Source of the DNA: Chloroflexota bacterium
GTDB lineage: Bacteria > Chloroflexota > Anaerolineae > Aggregatilineales > Phototrophicaceae
Assembly: GCA_016223085.1 (NCBI GenBank)
Contig: JACRPS010000019.1
Location: forward strand, 1 to 63,407
Direction of reading: 5' to 3'
DNA length: 63,407 bases
The stretch's first letter is position 1, and each line of letters opens with the position of its first letter. The notes under the pieces were generated by a model. The model saw only the letters and a list, made by a program, of their open reading frames with translations. It made no database searches and was not told the origin of the DNA. This document shows, one piece after another, positions 33,284 to 42,052 of the stretch. The position numbers and the translations under genes were made by a program.

Positions 33284-34810
33284 ATGGGCTGGTTCGTTCG
33301 GTTGGCCGCGTTCTGCGCCTTCCTGTTTCTGTTCCCGCGATTGGCATATACTCAGGGGACAACCCTCATTGTCAATAGTATGGAAGACCCCGGCGATGGG
33401 GTCTGCACTTCGGTTCACTGCACCTTGCGTGAGGCGATCACCGCCGCGAACGCCAGCCCCGGCAGGGACACCATTACCTTTGCGCTCCCCGGCGCGGGGC
33501 CATACGTGATTCGGCCAACCTTCCCGCTGCCGGCGATCACCGATGCGGTCATCATTGACGGCACGACGCAGCCTGGTTATCCCGGCGCGCCGATTGTCGA
33601 ACTGGACGGCAGCCTGGCCGGGTATCCGGTCAACGGGCTGTGGCTTCTGGCGGGGAACAGCACCGTGCGCGGCCTGCTGGTACACAGCTTCACCGGCGCG
33701 GGCATGCTGCTGCAAGCGGGCAGCGGCAGCACCATCGCCGGCAACTACATCGGCACGGACGTGACCGGCTCGGTCCGGCTGGGCAACCGCGATGGCATCT
33801 ACCTGCTGAATTCGTCGAATAACGTGATTGGCGGAACAACCGCCGCCGACCGCAACCTGATCTCCGGCAACAACGACGACGGCGTGAACCCCAACGGCGC
33901 AACCGGCAACCGTATTCAGGGCAACATCATCGGCCTGTCGCTCACCGGGCAGCCGCTGGGCAACGCCGGCGACGGTATCAAGATTGGCGTCGCTTCCGGC
34001 AGCAGCACGATTGTGGCCAACACCATCGCGGCCAACGGCTGGCGCGGGGTGTTTGTCGAAAGCGGCGCAACTTCGCCGACCGGAGTCCACGTAACGCAGA
34101 ATCAGATTTACGGTAATGGCGCGTTGGGGATTGACCTGGGTGGCGACAACGTGACAGCCAACGATGCCGGCGACGCCGACAGCGGCCCAAATACGTACCA
34201 GAATTTCCCGCAGATTGTTATGGCCGAAACCAGCGGCGGTTCGCTGGTGCTTAACGGCATACTCGACTCCGAACCGGGAAGCCGCTACCGTATCGAATTT
34301 TTCCAGAACCCGGTTTGCGATTTGTCCGGTAATGGCGAAGGTCAATTTTATCTTGGCGCTACCGACGTGACCACCGCTGCTGAAGGCACTGTCACCTTCA
34401 GCGTGTGGCTGACGGGTGTGTTTCAGGGGGCGATGATTACGGCGACGGCCACCGATGCAAATGGCAACACGTCCGAATTTTCAGCCTGCGTGCCAGTGAA
34501 TAGTATCGCCCCGCCGCCAGCCGAACCCGGTTCTGCTCCGCTGCGGAACTTGGTCCGCACCGGAACGCCCACCCTGACCTGGAGCACCGTCACCTGGGCG
34601 ACAGCCTACCAGATTCAAGTGGATGATGATGCGCGTTTTGGTTCGCCCAACGTGGATATAACCGTGCCGGGGAGCGCGCTGGAACTAACCATTCCCGCCG
34701 ACAGGGCGCTGGGCGACGGCGTGTATTTCTGGCGCGTGCGGGCGATGAACGCCAGCAGCGCGGCGGGACGATGGAGCGCGGCGGAGCAAATCATCATTAA
34801 CGCGCCGTAG
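33284..34810 (+). CDS. Secreted CSLREA-domain beta-helix protein with Fn3-like C-terminus
   Basis: 508 residues. A signal peptide (FVRLAAFCAFLFLFPRLAYT) is followed by the CSLREA module (LIVNSMEDPGDGVCTSVHCTLREAI, residues about 28-54), then a right-handed parallel beta-helix (about 110-290, repeats such as NVIGG, NRIQGNIIG). A beta-sandwich with two cysteines follows, then a C-terminal Fn3-like domain (TLTWSTVTWATAYQIQVDDD ... FWRVRAMN). Such proteins are cell-surface or secreted and often large. Function is unknown; adhesion or polysaccharide binding is plausible. The tail of a second copy lies just upstream. Confidence 0.75.
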   Translation: MGWFVRLAAFCAFLFLFPRLAYTQGTTLIVNSMEDPGDGVCTSVHCTLREAITAANASPGRDTITFALPGAGPYVIRPTFPLPAITDAVIIDGTTQPGYPGAPIVELDGSLAGYPVNGLWLLAGNSTVRGLLVHSFTGAGMLLQAGSGSTIAGNYIGTDVTGSVRLGNRDGIYLLNSSNNVIGGTTAADRNLISGNNDDGVNPNGATGNRIQGNIIGLSLTGQPLGNAGDGIKIGVASGSSTIVANTIAANGWRGVFVESGATSPTGVHVTQNQIYGNGALGIDLGGDNVTANDAGDADSGPNTYQNFPQIVMAETSGGSLVLNGILDSEPGSRYRIEFFQNPVCDLSGNGEGQFYLGATDVTTAAEGTVTFSVWLTGVFQGAMITATATDANGNTSEFSACVPVNSIAPPPAEPGSAPLRNLVRTGTPTLTWSTVTWATAYQIQVDDDARFGSPNVDITVPGSALELTIPADRALGDGVYFWRVRAMNASSAAGRWSAAEQIIINAP

Positions 34811-34820
34811 GGGGAAGCAA

Positions 34821-34850
34821 ACAGGGCAGCCACACGCGGGCTGCCCTTGA
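34821..34850. terminator. Terminator between exoprotein and tRNA genes
   Basis: AGGGCAGCC / GGCTGCCCT, a 9-bp perfect stem with 7-nt loop, followed by TGAATTT on the plus strand. It lies between convergent transcripts. Confidence 0.65.
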
Positions 34851-34868
34851 ATTTGCTGATTTATTGCA

Positions 34869-34940
34869 TGGGCGTACCAGGGCTCGAACCTGGAACCAAC
34901 AGCTTATGAGGCCGGCGCTCTGCCATTGAGCTATACGCCC
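34869..34940 (-). tRNA. tRNA-Met (CAU)
   Basis: The minus strand folds as a cloverleaf: acceptor GGGCGTA/TACGCCC, D arm GCTC/GAGC, loop CTCATAA with anticodon CAU, T arm CCAGG-TTCGAGC-CCTGG, discriminator A, no encoded CCA. The anticodon stem is weak (C27-U43 mismatch, G29-U41 pair). CAU could also mean the lysidine-modified tRNA-Ile2. Confidence 0.85.
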
Positions 34941-34948
34941 GATAAAAA

Positions 34949-35020
34949 AGCGGGTAGTGGGAATCGAACCCACGACATTTTGCTTGGAAGGCAAACGTTC
35001 TACCTCTGAACTATACCCGC
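34949..35020 (-). tRNA. tRNA-Gly (UCC)
   Basis: Perfect cloverleaf on the minus strand: acceptor GCGGGTA/TACCCGC, anticodon stem TTTGC/GCAAA with loop CTTCCAA (anticodon UCC), T arm GTGGG-TTCGATT-CCCAC, discriminator U as usual for Gly. CCA is not encoded. Confidence 0.95.
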
Positions 35021-35047
35021 ATATAGAGTATAACCGAATTGTTAATG

Positions 35048-35121
35048 TCGGGGTGCCGGAATTCGAATCCGGGACCTCAGCACCCCAATTGCCGCGCGCT
35101 ACCAGGCTGCGCTACACCCCG
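35048..35121 (-). tRNA. tRNA-Pro (UGG)
   Basis: Cloverleaf on the minus strand: acceptor CGGGGTG/CACCCCG, D arm GCGC/GCGC, anticodon stem CGGCA/TGCTG with loop ATTGGGG (anticodon UGG), T arm CCGGA-TTCGAAT-TCCGG, discriminator A. It is first in the three-gene tRNA operon. CCA is not encoded. Confidence 0.93.
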
Positions 35122-35131
35122 ACTTGAGGTT

Positions 35132-35160
35132 ATTTTACCACTGAGCTTTTACATAATCAA
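35132..35160 (-). promoter_or_regulatory. Promoter of the tRNA operon
   Basis: On the minus strand, TTGATT and TAAAAT are separated by exactly 17 bp, with the -10 box ten bases before tRNA-Pro. The Pro, Gly and Met genes follow within 20-30 bp of each other. Confidence 0.75.
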
Positions 35161-35381
35161 TCCATGCTTGCAAACGTGAACGTAAATAGGTGCCGCCAGT
35201 CCTGACCGTCAGCAGCCCATGTTCTGATCGGAAGTTTCTTCTCCCTGACTGGCCGCTGTTTGATTTTCGCGTTTCTCGAATACACTCTCCCGGAATACCC
35301 GGTTGTCCCGCTTAAAACAACCTTAACTCGTCAACTGGTCGGCGTGATATTGTATAACTGCTGCGTGAGGGGACGTAAAAA

Positions 35382-35849
35382 TTATGGGTCGTTCCCGAAC
35401 AGGTTCAGCCACTCGTCCACTTCGTCCGGCGGGACGTAGACATCGGCGGCTTCCCCGGCGTCCACGATTGGCTTTGGCGGGCTTTTCATCAGGTCGGCAA
35501 ACTCGCTGGAGGTCAGCACGGTCATGCGCCGCCTGCGCGCCGTGTCGCGCACGTCCGCGTCAGAGGTGACAATTACCCAGTCTTTTGGGTCCGGGATTTT
35601 GCCGATGCGCTCGATCATCACCCGGTCGGCGGACGACCGCTGCGAGGCGAACACTACCTGTACCGCGCGGGTGGACATGCGCGACGTTCCCCCCGGCAGG
35701 CCATAGTCAAACACCACCACGCAGCGTTTGCCGGTGCGAGCAGCAAATCCGATCAGTTTTTGTACGAGCAGGGCTTCGTCGTTGGGGTCTTCCAGGGAGA
35801 TGTCCGGCAGTTGGCCGATGAGGTTGTGGCCGTCAATGAGATAGGGCAT
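35382..35849 (-). CDS. NYN-domain (YacP/Rae1-like) putative ribonuclease
   Basis: 155 residues. MPYLIDGHNLIG at the N-terminus supplies the first catalytic Asp of the PIN-like NYN fold; further acidic residues lie in VVVFDYG and IVTSDADVRD. Bacterial homologues (Rae1) cut mRNA on the ribosome. The C-terminal 40 residues are acidic and Pro-rich. The ATG at 35849 is preferred to a GTG four codons upstream because the domain begins there; neither has a strong ribosome site. Confidence 0.75.
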   Translation of the reverse strand: MPYLIDGHNLIGQLPDISLEDPNDEALLVQKLIGFAARTGKRCVVVFDYGLPGGTSRMSTRAVQVVFASQRSSADRVMIERIGKIPDPKDWVIVTSDADVRDTARRRRMTVLTSSEFADLMKSPPKPIVDAGEAADVYVPPDEVDEWLNLFGNDP

Positions 35850-35963
35850 GTTAACTGTCACCCAACCAGATAGCGACTACACTATAGCATAGACCGGGCG
35901 CGCCGCCCAACCCTTACCGTGCGCCGCGCCGGGTTTTATAGAATCCTCATCGGAGAGACATGT

Positions 35964-37988
35964 ATGCTGGAAAACCGGGGAACGCTGTGGCGGGCGACGG
36001 TGGTGCTGTCCGGCCTGCTGGCGCTGCTGGTCGGCTACTACTGGGTGCATAAGCCGCTGCACCTGGGTTTGCTGCTGGCGCTGGGCGGCGCGGCGCTGGA
36101 TGCGCTGACGGTGTTCCTGATCGTGCTGGTTGGCGGCGGGCTGGGACGGCGGTTATTCCTCTTTGTACGGACACACAATTGCATGTCCATACCTCCTCCG
36201 ATTTCCCGCGCGGAGCGGGCGGCGCTGGACGCGCTGCTCGGCCTGGGCGCGCTTGGCGGGCTGGCGCTGCTGCTCGGCCTGATCGGTCTGTACACCGGCG
36301 CGGCGCTGTGGCTGGCGCTGCTGGTCATGGCGCTGCTGGCGCGGCGCGCGCTGCTCGACTGGCTGCACGACATGGAGGCGCTGGCGCAGCGGGCGGCGCA
36401 GCCGGGCACGGCGTGGACGCGCCTGCTGGCGCTGCTCACCGGGCTGCTGCTGGTCATGGCGCTGCTGCGGGCATTGGCGCCGCCGCTGGCCTACGACGCG
36501 CTCAATTATCATCTGGTCGGGCCGGCGCGTTATCTGGCCGTTGGGCGCATCGCTGCCTATCCCGACCATTTTTTCCTGGGCTTTCCGCAGGGGGTGGAAA
36601 TCCTGTACGGCGTGGCGCTGAGCCTGTTCGGGCGCGATACCGCTGCCGCGCCGCTGCACTTCGCGTTTGGCCTGCTGGGGCTGCTGGCTGCCGGCGGGTT
36701 GGCGCGGCGCTATGCCGGTGAGGCTGCCGGCTGGCTGGCCGTGACGCTGCTGCTGAGCGCCTACAGCGTGTGGAAGCTGCTGGGCTGGCCGTATGTTGAT
36801 CTGGCAGTGCTGGCTTACGGCGCGGCGGCGCTGGTCGTGGCGGTTGCCTGGCGCGACAGTGGCAGTCCGCGCTGGCTGGTGGTGATGGGGGTAATCGGCG
36901 GGCTGGCGCTGGGCGTGAAGTATACGGCAGTCGGGCTGCTGCTGGCGCTGGCCGTGTTTGTCGCGCTGCGCCAGCCGCGCCGTATCGTTCGCAACGGGCT
37001 GCTGCTGGGTTTAAGCGCGGCGCTGGTCTTTCTGCCCTGGGCGCTCAAAGGCGCGCTGCTGTACCACAACCCGGTTTATCCGTTCCTGTTCGGCGGGCTG
37101 AACTGGGATGCCGTCAGGTCAACGACCTTCAGCACGCCGGGGACCGGCCTGCTTGGCACAGGCAAGGAATGGCAGCTTATCACGCTGCCGCTGGCGGCGA
37201 CGATCCTGGGTCGGGAGGAGGCGGAAGGCTTTGGCTTCACACTTGGCCCCTGGCTGCTGACCACGCCGCTGCTACTGCCGCTCGGCTGGCGCTGGCTGGA
37301 CGAACGCACCCGCCGCCTTGCCCGCGACTGTGCCCTGCTGGGCCTGCCGCTGCTGGGCTTCTGGCTGGTGATGGCGTCGCTCAGCAACATTGGCGCCCAA
37401 ACCCGGCTGATGGTGATGGCGCTGCCGGTTGCGGCGGTGGCCGGGGCCATCGGCATCGAGAGTCTGTCGCGCTGGCCGCGTAAGCCGCTGGACATCGGGT
37501 TTGTCGTCCGGGCGGCGCTGGTGCTGACGCTGGCGCTTGGAACGCTGGAAACGCTGCGGGAGACCGTTCAGGTGCGGGCGGTGCCGTATTTACTCGGCAT
37601 GGTCAGCCGTAACGATTTTCTAACGGCGAACCTCGGCGGTTACGCCTTGATTCGCCCCCGGCTGGCGGAACTGCCGGACGGCGCGCGGGTGCGCCAGTTG
37701 TGGGAGGCGCGCACCTATTTCTGCCCGCCGCGCATCGCCTGTGCCGGCGATCTGCTGTTTGACCACTGGGCGCGGTCGCTGCGCCAGCTAGGCACGCCGG
37801 AAGCCGTCTTTTCCGCTTGGAAACAGGCCGATGATTACCTGCTGTTCTATGATGTCGGCTTCAACTTCTGGAAAACCGACCCCCGTTTTGCCACCGAAAA
37901 CGCGCAGTTTTTGGACGCGCTGGCGGCGCAGGTGACGCCGGTCTGGAGCGAGGGCGGTTACACGCTCTACCGCTGGAAACAGCCCTGA
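35964..37988 (+). CDS. Multi-pass membrane glycosyltransferase-like protein (GT-C/PMT type)
   Basis: 674 residues with about a dozen hydrophobic helices and a soluble C-terminal 120 residues. The first large outside loop holds LAYDALNYHLVGPARYL, where the Asp of YD and the following His resemble the catalytic loop of GT39/GT83-like enzymes; WKLLGWPYVDLAVL follows. GGAGAG precedes the ATG. Residues 68-76 (VRTHNCMSI) are encoded by a diverged copy of palindromic element A in the loop between helices 2 and 3. It stands alone between the NYN gene and GH16. Confidence 0.65.
   Translation: MLENRGTLWRATVVLSGLLALLVGYYWVHKPLHLGLLLALGGAALDALTVFLIVLVGGGLGRRLFLFVRTHNCMSIPPPISRAERAALDALLGLGALGGLALLLGLIGLYTGAALWLALLVMALLARRALLDWLHDMEALAQRAAQPGTAWTRLLALLTGLLLVMALLRALAPPLAYDALNYHLVGPARYLAVGRIAAYPDHFFLGFPQGVEILYGVALSLFGRDTAAAPLHFAFGLLGLLAAGGLARRYAGEAAGWLAVTLLLSAYSVWKLLGWPYVDLAVLAYGAAALVVAVAWRDSGSPRWLVVMGVIGGLALGVKYTAVGLLLALAVFVALRQPRRIVRNGLLLGLSAALVFLPWALKGALLYHNPVYPFLFGGLNWDAVRSTTFSTPGTGLLGTGKEWQLITLPLAATILGREEAEGFGFTLGPWLLTTPLLLPLGWRWLDERTRRLARDCALLGLPLLGFWLVMASLSNIGAQTRLMVMALPVAAVAGAIGIESLSRWPRKPLDIGFVVRAALVLTLALGTLETLRETVQVRAVPYLLGMVSRNDFLTANLGGYALIRPRLAELPDGARVRQLWEARTYFCPPRIACAGDLLFDHWARSLRQLGTPEAVFSAWKQADDYLLFYDVGFNFWKTDPRFATENAQFLDALAAQVTPVWSEGGYTLYRWKQP
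36165..36192. repeat. Diverged palindromic element A inside a membrane-protein gene
   Basis: A 28-bp imperfect palindrome (GTACGGACACACAATTG and near mirror) of the same length and outer pattern as element A. It is translated as VRTHNCMSI, the same frame as in metG and the GT4 gene. Confidence 0.65.
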
Positions 37989-38116
37989 TCTTCGTGCCAC
38001 TTTTCACAATAAATCCAATATCAGTCATTAAAATTGCGCCAAACTGTCTTATAACCCGACCCAGTACATTGATACCAGAACGGTAAATCTTAATTTTTTA
38101 CGTTTTTCACAAGTGT

Positions 38117-38160
38117 TACCCTTGTAAAGGTGTGGCGCAAGACCGGGCTGCCACACGCAA
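38117..38160 (+). promoter_or_regulatory. Leader hairpin upstream of the GH16 gene
   Basis: GTGTGGC...GCCACAC (7-bp perfect arms) lies within the 200-bp AT-rich region before GH16, after an imperfect ACAAG/CTTGT repeat. The region shows no gene. The hairpin is not a riboswitch class that can be recognised by eye. Confidence 0.3.
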
Positions 38161-38188
38161 GTGTTCAGAAGCAAGGGAACAGTAGACA

Positions 38189-40159
38189 ATGACAGCAAAG
38201 TTACGGCTTTACCTTCTGCTTGCAGCGCTGCTGGGACTGATCGGCGGACTGGCCGCCGTCGTCAGCGCCGCTGCTAACGGAAACGCGGCCCAGGCGGTGA
38301 ACGCCTCGGTCGCGCAGCAGACATCCGGACCACCGGGAAGCGGCTGGTCACTGGTATTTGGCGATGAATTTAACGGCACGAGTCTGGATACGTCCAAGTG
38401 GCACACCTGCTACTGGTGGGCGACCGACTGGAACCAGACGGGTTGTTCCAACGAGGGCAACGGCGAACTGGAATGGTACCAGCCAGGGCAGGTGACGGTG
38501 AGCAACGGCCTGCTCAATCTGAAGGCGGAAAAGCGCAGTGTGAAGGCCGGCTTCCCCTATATTTCCGGCATGGTGTCGTCACACGACAAATTTGACTTCA
38601 CCTACGGCTATGCCGAAGCGCGGGTGAAAATCCCGAAGGGCAAGGGCATCTGGCCGGCCTTCTGGATGGAACCGATCCGCCACTGGCCGCCGGAAATTGA
38701 CATGATGGAAATCCTCGGCCATGACCCCAGCACCGTCTACATGACACTGCACTGGGGGTCGAGCGGCGCCATCCACAAATCGCAGACGGGAAGCTGGCGT
38801 GGGCCGGACTTCTCGGCGGACTTCCACACCTTCGCGGTGGACTGGCGTCCGGGGCTGGCAGTCTGGTACGTGGACGGCGTGGAACGTTTTCGCATGACCT
38901 CCAACGTCGCCGCCGAGCCAATGCACCTGATTCTAAATCTGGCCGTTGGCGGTTACTGGCCGGGCAACCCGGACAGCACCACCGTTTTCCCGGCAGTGTA
39001 TCAGATTGACTACGTGCGCGTCTGGAAGCAGACCGGCGCGACGCAGCCCACGCCTGTGCCGCCGACTCCGACCCGACAGGCGACGACCGTGCCGCCGACA
39101 CCTACCAATCCGCCGGCGCAGCCGACCGCCACGACGGTGAACACGGCGCTGGTGGTTCCCACCATGCGCGTGGACGTGGTGCCGACCTCGGCGGGTGTTG
39201 GTCAGAATGTGACCGCCAACCTGCAACTGTTTAACGCCGGCAATCTCTACGGCCTGCAAATTGCCTGCGCCGTTAACCCGGCGGTGATTACGGGCAAGAC
39301 CCGTTCCGACGGCGATGCGTTCAGCGCTGCCAACAGCACCTTCACCGATAGCGGCTTCGGCGGCGATGGCCGCTGGCTCATCACCGCCAGGCGCACCACG
39401 CCCTACACTGGCACGGGCCGCGCCTTCAGCCTGAATTATACGGTGCGCGCTGCCGGGCAGACCGGCATCCTGTGTAACGCCTATGCAGTGGATGCGGCGG
39501 GCAAAGCGGTCTGGATGAACGTGCAGCATGGCGCGTTTACCGGTACAACCGCCCCGCAGCCAACGGTGATCGCGCCGACCTCCACTGCGCCAACCAGCAT
39601 CGCGCCGACAGCGATTGCACCGACAGCGATTGCACCGACGACGGTTGCGCCAACGGCAGTGGTACCAACCACCATGCCCGCCACCCCCATTCCACCGACG
39701 CCCGTGCCGCCTACCCCGGTGCCGCCCACGGCTGTCCCGCCCACAACGGTCGCGCCGATGACGCCGCCGACAGGCCGGGTTGAACTGGTGCCTGCGACAG
39801 CGGGGGTGGGCCAGCCTGTCACGCTGAACCTTCAGCTTGCCAACGCCGGCAACATCTACGGCGTGCAGGTAGCGTGCGCGGTGAACAAGGTGGTGCTGGT
39901 CGGCGTCAGCCGCGCCGATGGTGATATCTTCAACGGCGGCAACAGCACCTTCACCGACAGCGGCTTTATGGGTGATGGCCGCTGGGAGATCACCGCCCGC
40001 AGCAACACGCCGTTCAGCGGCAGTGGCCGGGCCTTCAGCCTGAACTACACCGTGTCCGGCAAAGGCACCACCGCCGTTAACTGCAACATCCATGCGCTGA
40101 ACGCCAGCGGCCAGGCCGTCTGGGTTACGACTCAGAACGGCTCGTTCACCGGCCAGTAA
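38189..40159 (+). CDS. Secreted GH16 beta-glucanase with two cohesin-like modules
   Basis: 656 residues. The signal peptide ends near residue 35. The GH16 jelly-roll (about 50-280) has nucleophile Glu169 and acid/base Glu174 in EIDMMEIL; GYAEARVKIPKGKGIWPAFWM and YQIDYVRVWKQ are typical of laminarinase/lichenase-like members, which cut beta-1,3- or mixed beta-glucans. A Pro/Thr linker leads to two tandem repeats of about 125 residues (VELVPATAGVGQPVTLNLQL, NSTFTDSGF-GDGRW, AFSLNYTV), resembling cohesin or Ca-binding surface modules, separated by a second long Thr/Pro/Ala linker. The enzyme is thus exported and probably attached to a surface. Confidence 0.85.
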   Translation: MTAKLRLYLLLAALLGLIGGLAAVVSAAANGNAAQAVNASVAQQTSGPPGSGWSLVFGDEFNGTSLDTSKWHTCYWWATDWNQTGCSNEGNGELEWYQPGQVTVSNGLLNLKAEKRSVKAGFPYISGMVSSHDKFDFTYGYAEARVKIPKGKGIWPAFWMEPIRHWPPEIDMMEILGHDPSTVYMTLHWGSSGAIHKSQTGSWRGPDFSADFHTFAVDWRPGLAVWYVDGVERFRMTSNVAAEPMHLILNLAVGGYWPGNPDSTTVFPAVYQIDYVRVWKQTGATQPTPVPPTPTRQATTVPPTPTNPPAQPTATTVNTALVVPTMRVDVVPTSAGVGQNVTANLQLFNAGNLYGLQIACAVNPAVITGKTRSDGDAFSAANSTFTDSGFGGDGRWLITARRTTPYTGTGRAFSLNYTVRAAGQTGILCNAYAVDAAGKAVWMNVQHGAFTGTTAPQPTVIAPTSTAPTSIAPTAIAPTAIAPTTVAPTAVVPTTMPATPIPPTPVPPTPVPPTAVPPTTVAPMTPPTGRVELVPATAGVGQPVTLNLQLANAGNIYGVQVACAVNKVVLVGVSRADGDIFNGGNSTFTDSGFMGDGRWEITARSNTPFSGSGRAFSLNYTVSGKGTTAVNCNIHALNASGQAVWVTTQNGSFTGQ

Positions 40160-40171
40160 GAACAACCTGCT

Positions 40172-40199
40172 GTAGGGGCACGGCATGCCGTGCCCCTAC
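40172..40199. repeat. Palindromic element A core
   Basis: Perfect 28-bp palindrome 12 bp after the GH16 stop, followed within 20 bp by a second palindrome. Confidence 0.85.
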
Positions 40200-40219
40200 G
40201 TTTTTGGAATAGATTTTCT

Positions 40220-40248
40220 GTAGGGGCGAACCGGCGGTTCGCCCCCAC
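40220..40248. repeat. Palindrome of element A type, different centre
   Basis: GTAGGGGCGAACCGG and its mirror, the second of two palindromes in tandem after GH16. Confidence 0.65.
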
Positions 40249-40309
40249 CTGTTTAACGAATATTTCCGGCGCATCTTGGCGCTTTCTAACCAGAACCTTA
40301 CCGGCTGCG

Positions 40310-40338
40310 TTGCCCGTCCTCTGACGCTATGGTATAGT
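40310..40338 (+). promoter_or_regulatory. Promoter upstream of the LysM/lamin-tail gene
   Basis: TTGCCC and TATAGT with a 17-bp spacer, ending 43 bp before the ATG at 40382. Confidence 0.55.
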
Positions 40339-40381
40339 CTCCGGTGGGTGGGGGACTCCACTATTCACAAAAGAGGGACGT

Positions 40382-41365
40382 ATGCGGCGGCGCTCGCTGA
40401 TTATTTTTATCGTGCTGAATGTGCTGATTTCGCTGGGTGTGGCGTTTGGCGTGATCTCGCTGTGGAACGCGCAGAACCCGCCCGATGCCGGGGTGAGAGT
40501 GATTACGCTGGAAGTGCGCATCACCAACACGCCTGACCCCAACGCCACCGTGCCGGTTCGCATCATCACGGCCACGCCGCTGCCCGGTTCGATTGGCGTG
40601 CTGCCGACCGGCGTGATTGACACCACGCCCGGCTCGCCCGCCGCGCCGGAAGTGACCGCCGATGTGCAGGCGCTCAGCGGGGCGCTGGGCAGTGACACGG
40701 CGCTGCAAAACACGGCCACCGCCCTGCCGCCGAACTGCATCCTGCACGTGATCGAAGCCGGTGACGCGCCGTTTGCGGTCGCCGAAGAATACGGCGCGGA
40801 TTTCTTCGACCTGATGGAAGTGAACGGCCTGACCGACGAAACCGCCACGCAGCTCCAGATTGGTGACGTGCTGATCGTGCCGCTGCCGGGCTGCCCGCTG
40901 ACCGCCGCTGACGTGGCCGCTGCCAATGCCGCCTCGGAAGCAACCGAAGAAGCGACGGCGGAAGCCACCGCCGAGGGCACCGCCGAAGCGCGGCCAACGG
41001 CCCGCCCGACGCTGACGCTGCCGCCCACCGCGACCAACGCCCAGGTGGAGATTGTCGAAGTGGTTGGCGCGGGCGATGTGACCACCGAGGGGGTGGTCAT
41101 CCGCAACCGGGGCAGCACCGTCAATATCAACGGCTGGACGCTGACCGACGAAGCTGACCATACCTACACCTTCGCCGAACGGATTCTGTTCTCCAATGCG
41201 CAGGTGACGCTGTTCACCCGTGTCGGCCAGGATACGCCGGCGGCGCTGTTCTGGAACCAGAGCGAACCGCTGTTTGATGAACCCGGCGCGGTGCTGACGC
41301 TGCGCGACCGCAACGGCACAGTGCAGTCCACCTACCGCGTGCCCGCGCCGGTCAATCTGCCATAG
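40382..41365 (+). CDS. Exported LysM plus lamin-tail-domain protein
   Basis: 327 residues. An N-terminal signal anchor (SLIIFIVLNVLISLGVAFGV) is followed by a Thr/Pro-rich stretch, then a LysM domain (CILHVIEAGDAPFAVAEEYG ... LQIGDVLIVPLPGC, about 117-180) that binds peptidoglycan-like glycans, a Glu/Ala/Thr linker, and a C-terminal lamin-tail (LTD) beta-sandwich (VEIVEVVGAGDVTTEGVVIR, INGWTLTDEA, about 222-310). The combination suggests a cell-wall-bound surface protein. GAGGG precedes the ATG. Confidence 0.8.
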   Translation: MRRRSLIIFIVLNVLISLGVAFGVISLWNAQNPPDAGVRVITLEVRITNTPDPNATVPVRIITATPLPGSIGVLPTGVIDTTPGSPAAPEVTADVQALSGALGSDTALQNTATALPPNCILHVIEAGDAPFAVAEEYGADFFDLMEVNGLTDETATQLQIGDVLIVPLPGCPLTAADVAAANAASEATEEATAEATAEGTAEARPTARPTLTLPPTATNAQVEIVEVVGAGDVTTEGVVIRNRGSTVNINGWTLTDEADHTYTFAERILFSNAQVTLFTRVGQDTPAALFWNQSEPLFDEPGAVLTLRDRNGTVQSTYRVPAPVNLP

Positions 41366-41384
41366 TTCGATCTACCAAACCGCT

Positions 41385-41412
41385 GTAGGGACATGGCACG
41401 CTGTGTCCCTAC
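41385..41412. repeat. Palindromic element A core, slightly diverged
   Basis: GTAGGGACATGGCACG and mirror, 20 bp after the LysM gene stop. Confidence 0.8.
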
Positions 41413-41524
41413 AACTTTAAATTACCCCCTTTGGCCGATTTCCCGCATCCCCATTTCGTGATAAAATACACAATCATTAGCATAATTCCCGGATGGCAGC
41501 GTTGAGCGTAACAGGAGCGCGGGC

Positions 41525-41977
41525 ATGGATAAGTGGGATTCCCATATTGATAAGGCGATTCGGCAGGCCATCGAGGACGGACAGATGGATAATCTCCCCG
41601 GTGCAGGCAAGCCGCTCAGGCTGGACAACGACCCCCATACGCCGGATGATGTAAAAATGGCCTACAAAATCCTGAAGGATAACGACCTCGCGCCCGACTG
41701 GATGCTGACCGGGCGGGAACTCGCTGAGCGCGAGCAGAAGCTGCGCGATCAGGTCCAGCGCGCCGCCAGAGCCTATCAGGCCGGCCTCACGGATGCGGAC
41801 TCCGCAGCGCGTATCCGGGCCGAGCGCGCTTGGAATCGCGCGCAGCAAAAACTGGCGCTGGATATTGCCCGCTACAACCGCGATCTGGCGACCTATAATC
41901 TCAAGGCGCCGTCGGGTGTGGCCCGGCGTCCTCACTTCGACCTGCACGCGGAAATTCGCCGCGCGCTACTGGCTTAA
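41525..41977 (+). CDS. DUF1992 (DnaJ-homologue C28 conserved domain) protein
   Basis: 150 residues. The conserved DUF1992 core is seen at the start: IDKAIRQAIEDGQMDNLPGAGKPL, followed by MAYKILKDNDLAPDWML. The rest is a long charged helix region. Function is unknown in bacteria. AGGAG precedes the ATG. A full palindromic element A follows the stop. Confidence 0.8.
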   Translation: MDKWDSHIDKAIRQAIEDGQMDNLPGAGKPLRLDNDPHTPDDVKMAYKILKDNDLAPDWMLTGRELAEREQKLRDQVQRAARAYQAGLTDADSAARIRAERAWNRAQQKLALDIARYNRDLATYNLKAPSGVARRPHFDLHAEIRRALLA

Positions 41978-41981
41978 TGTT

Positions 41982-42052
41982 TATCCATAAACCCTTCGTA
42001 GGGGCACGGCATGCCGTGCCCCTAATGGCAAATAAAAGAGGTTTACGGATAG
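41982..42052. repeat. Palindromic element A, full-length copy
   Basis: Outer arms TATCCATAAACCCTT and AGAGGTTTACGGATAG with core at 41998-42024; the right half of the core is slightly broken (CCCCTAATGG). Confidence 0.88.
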
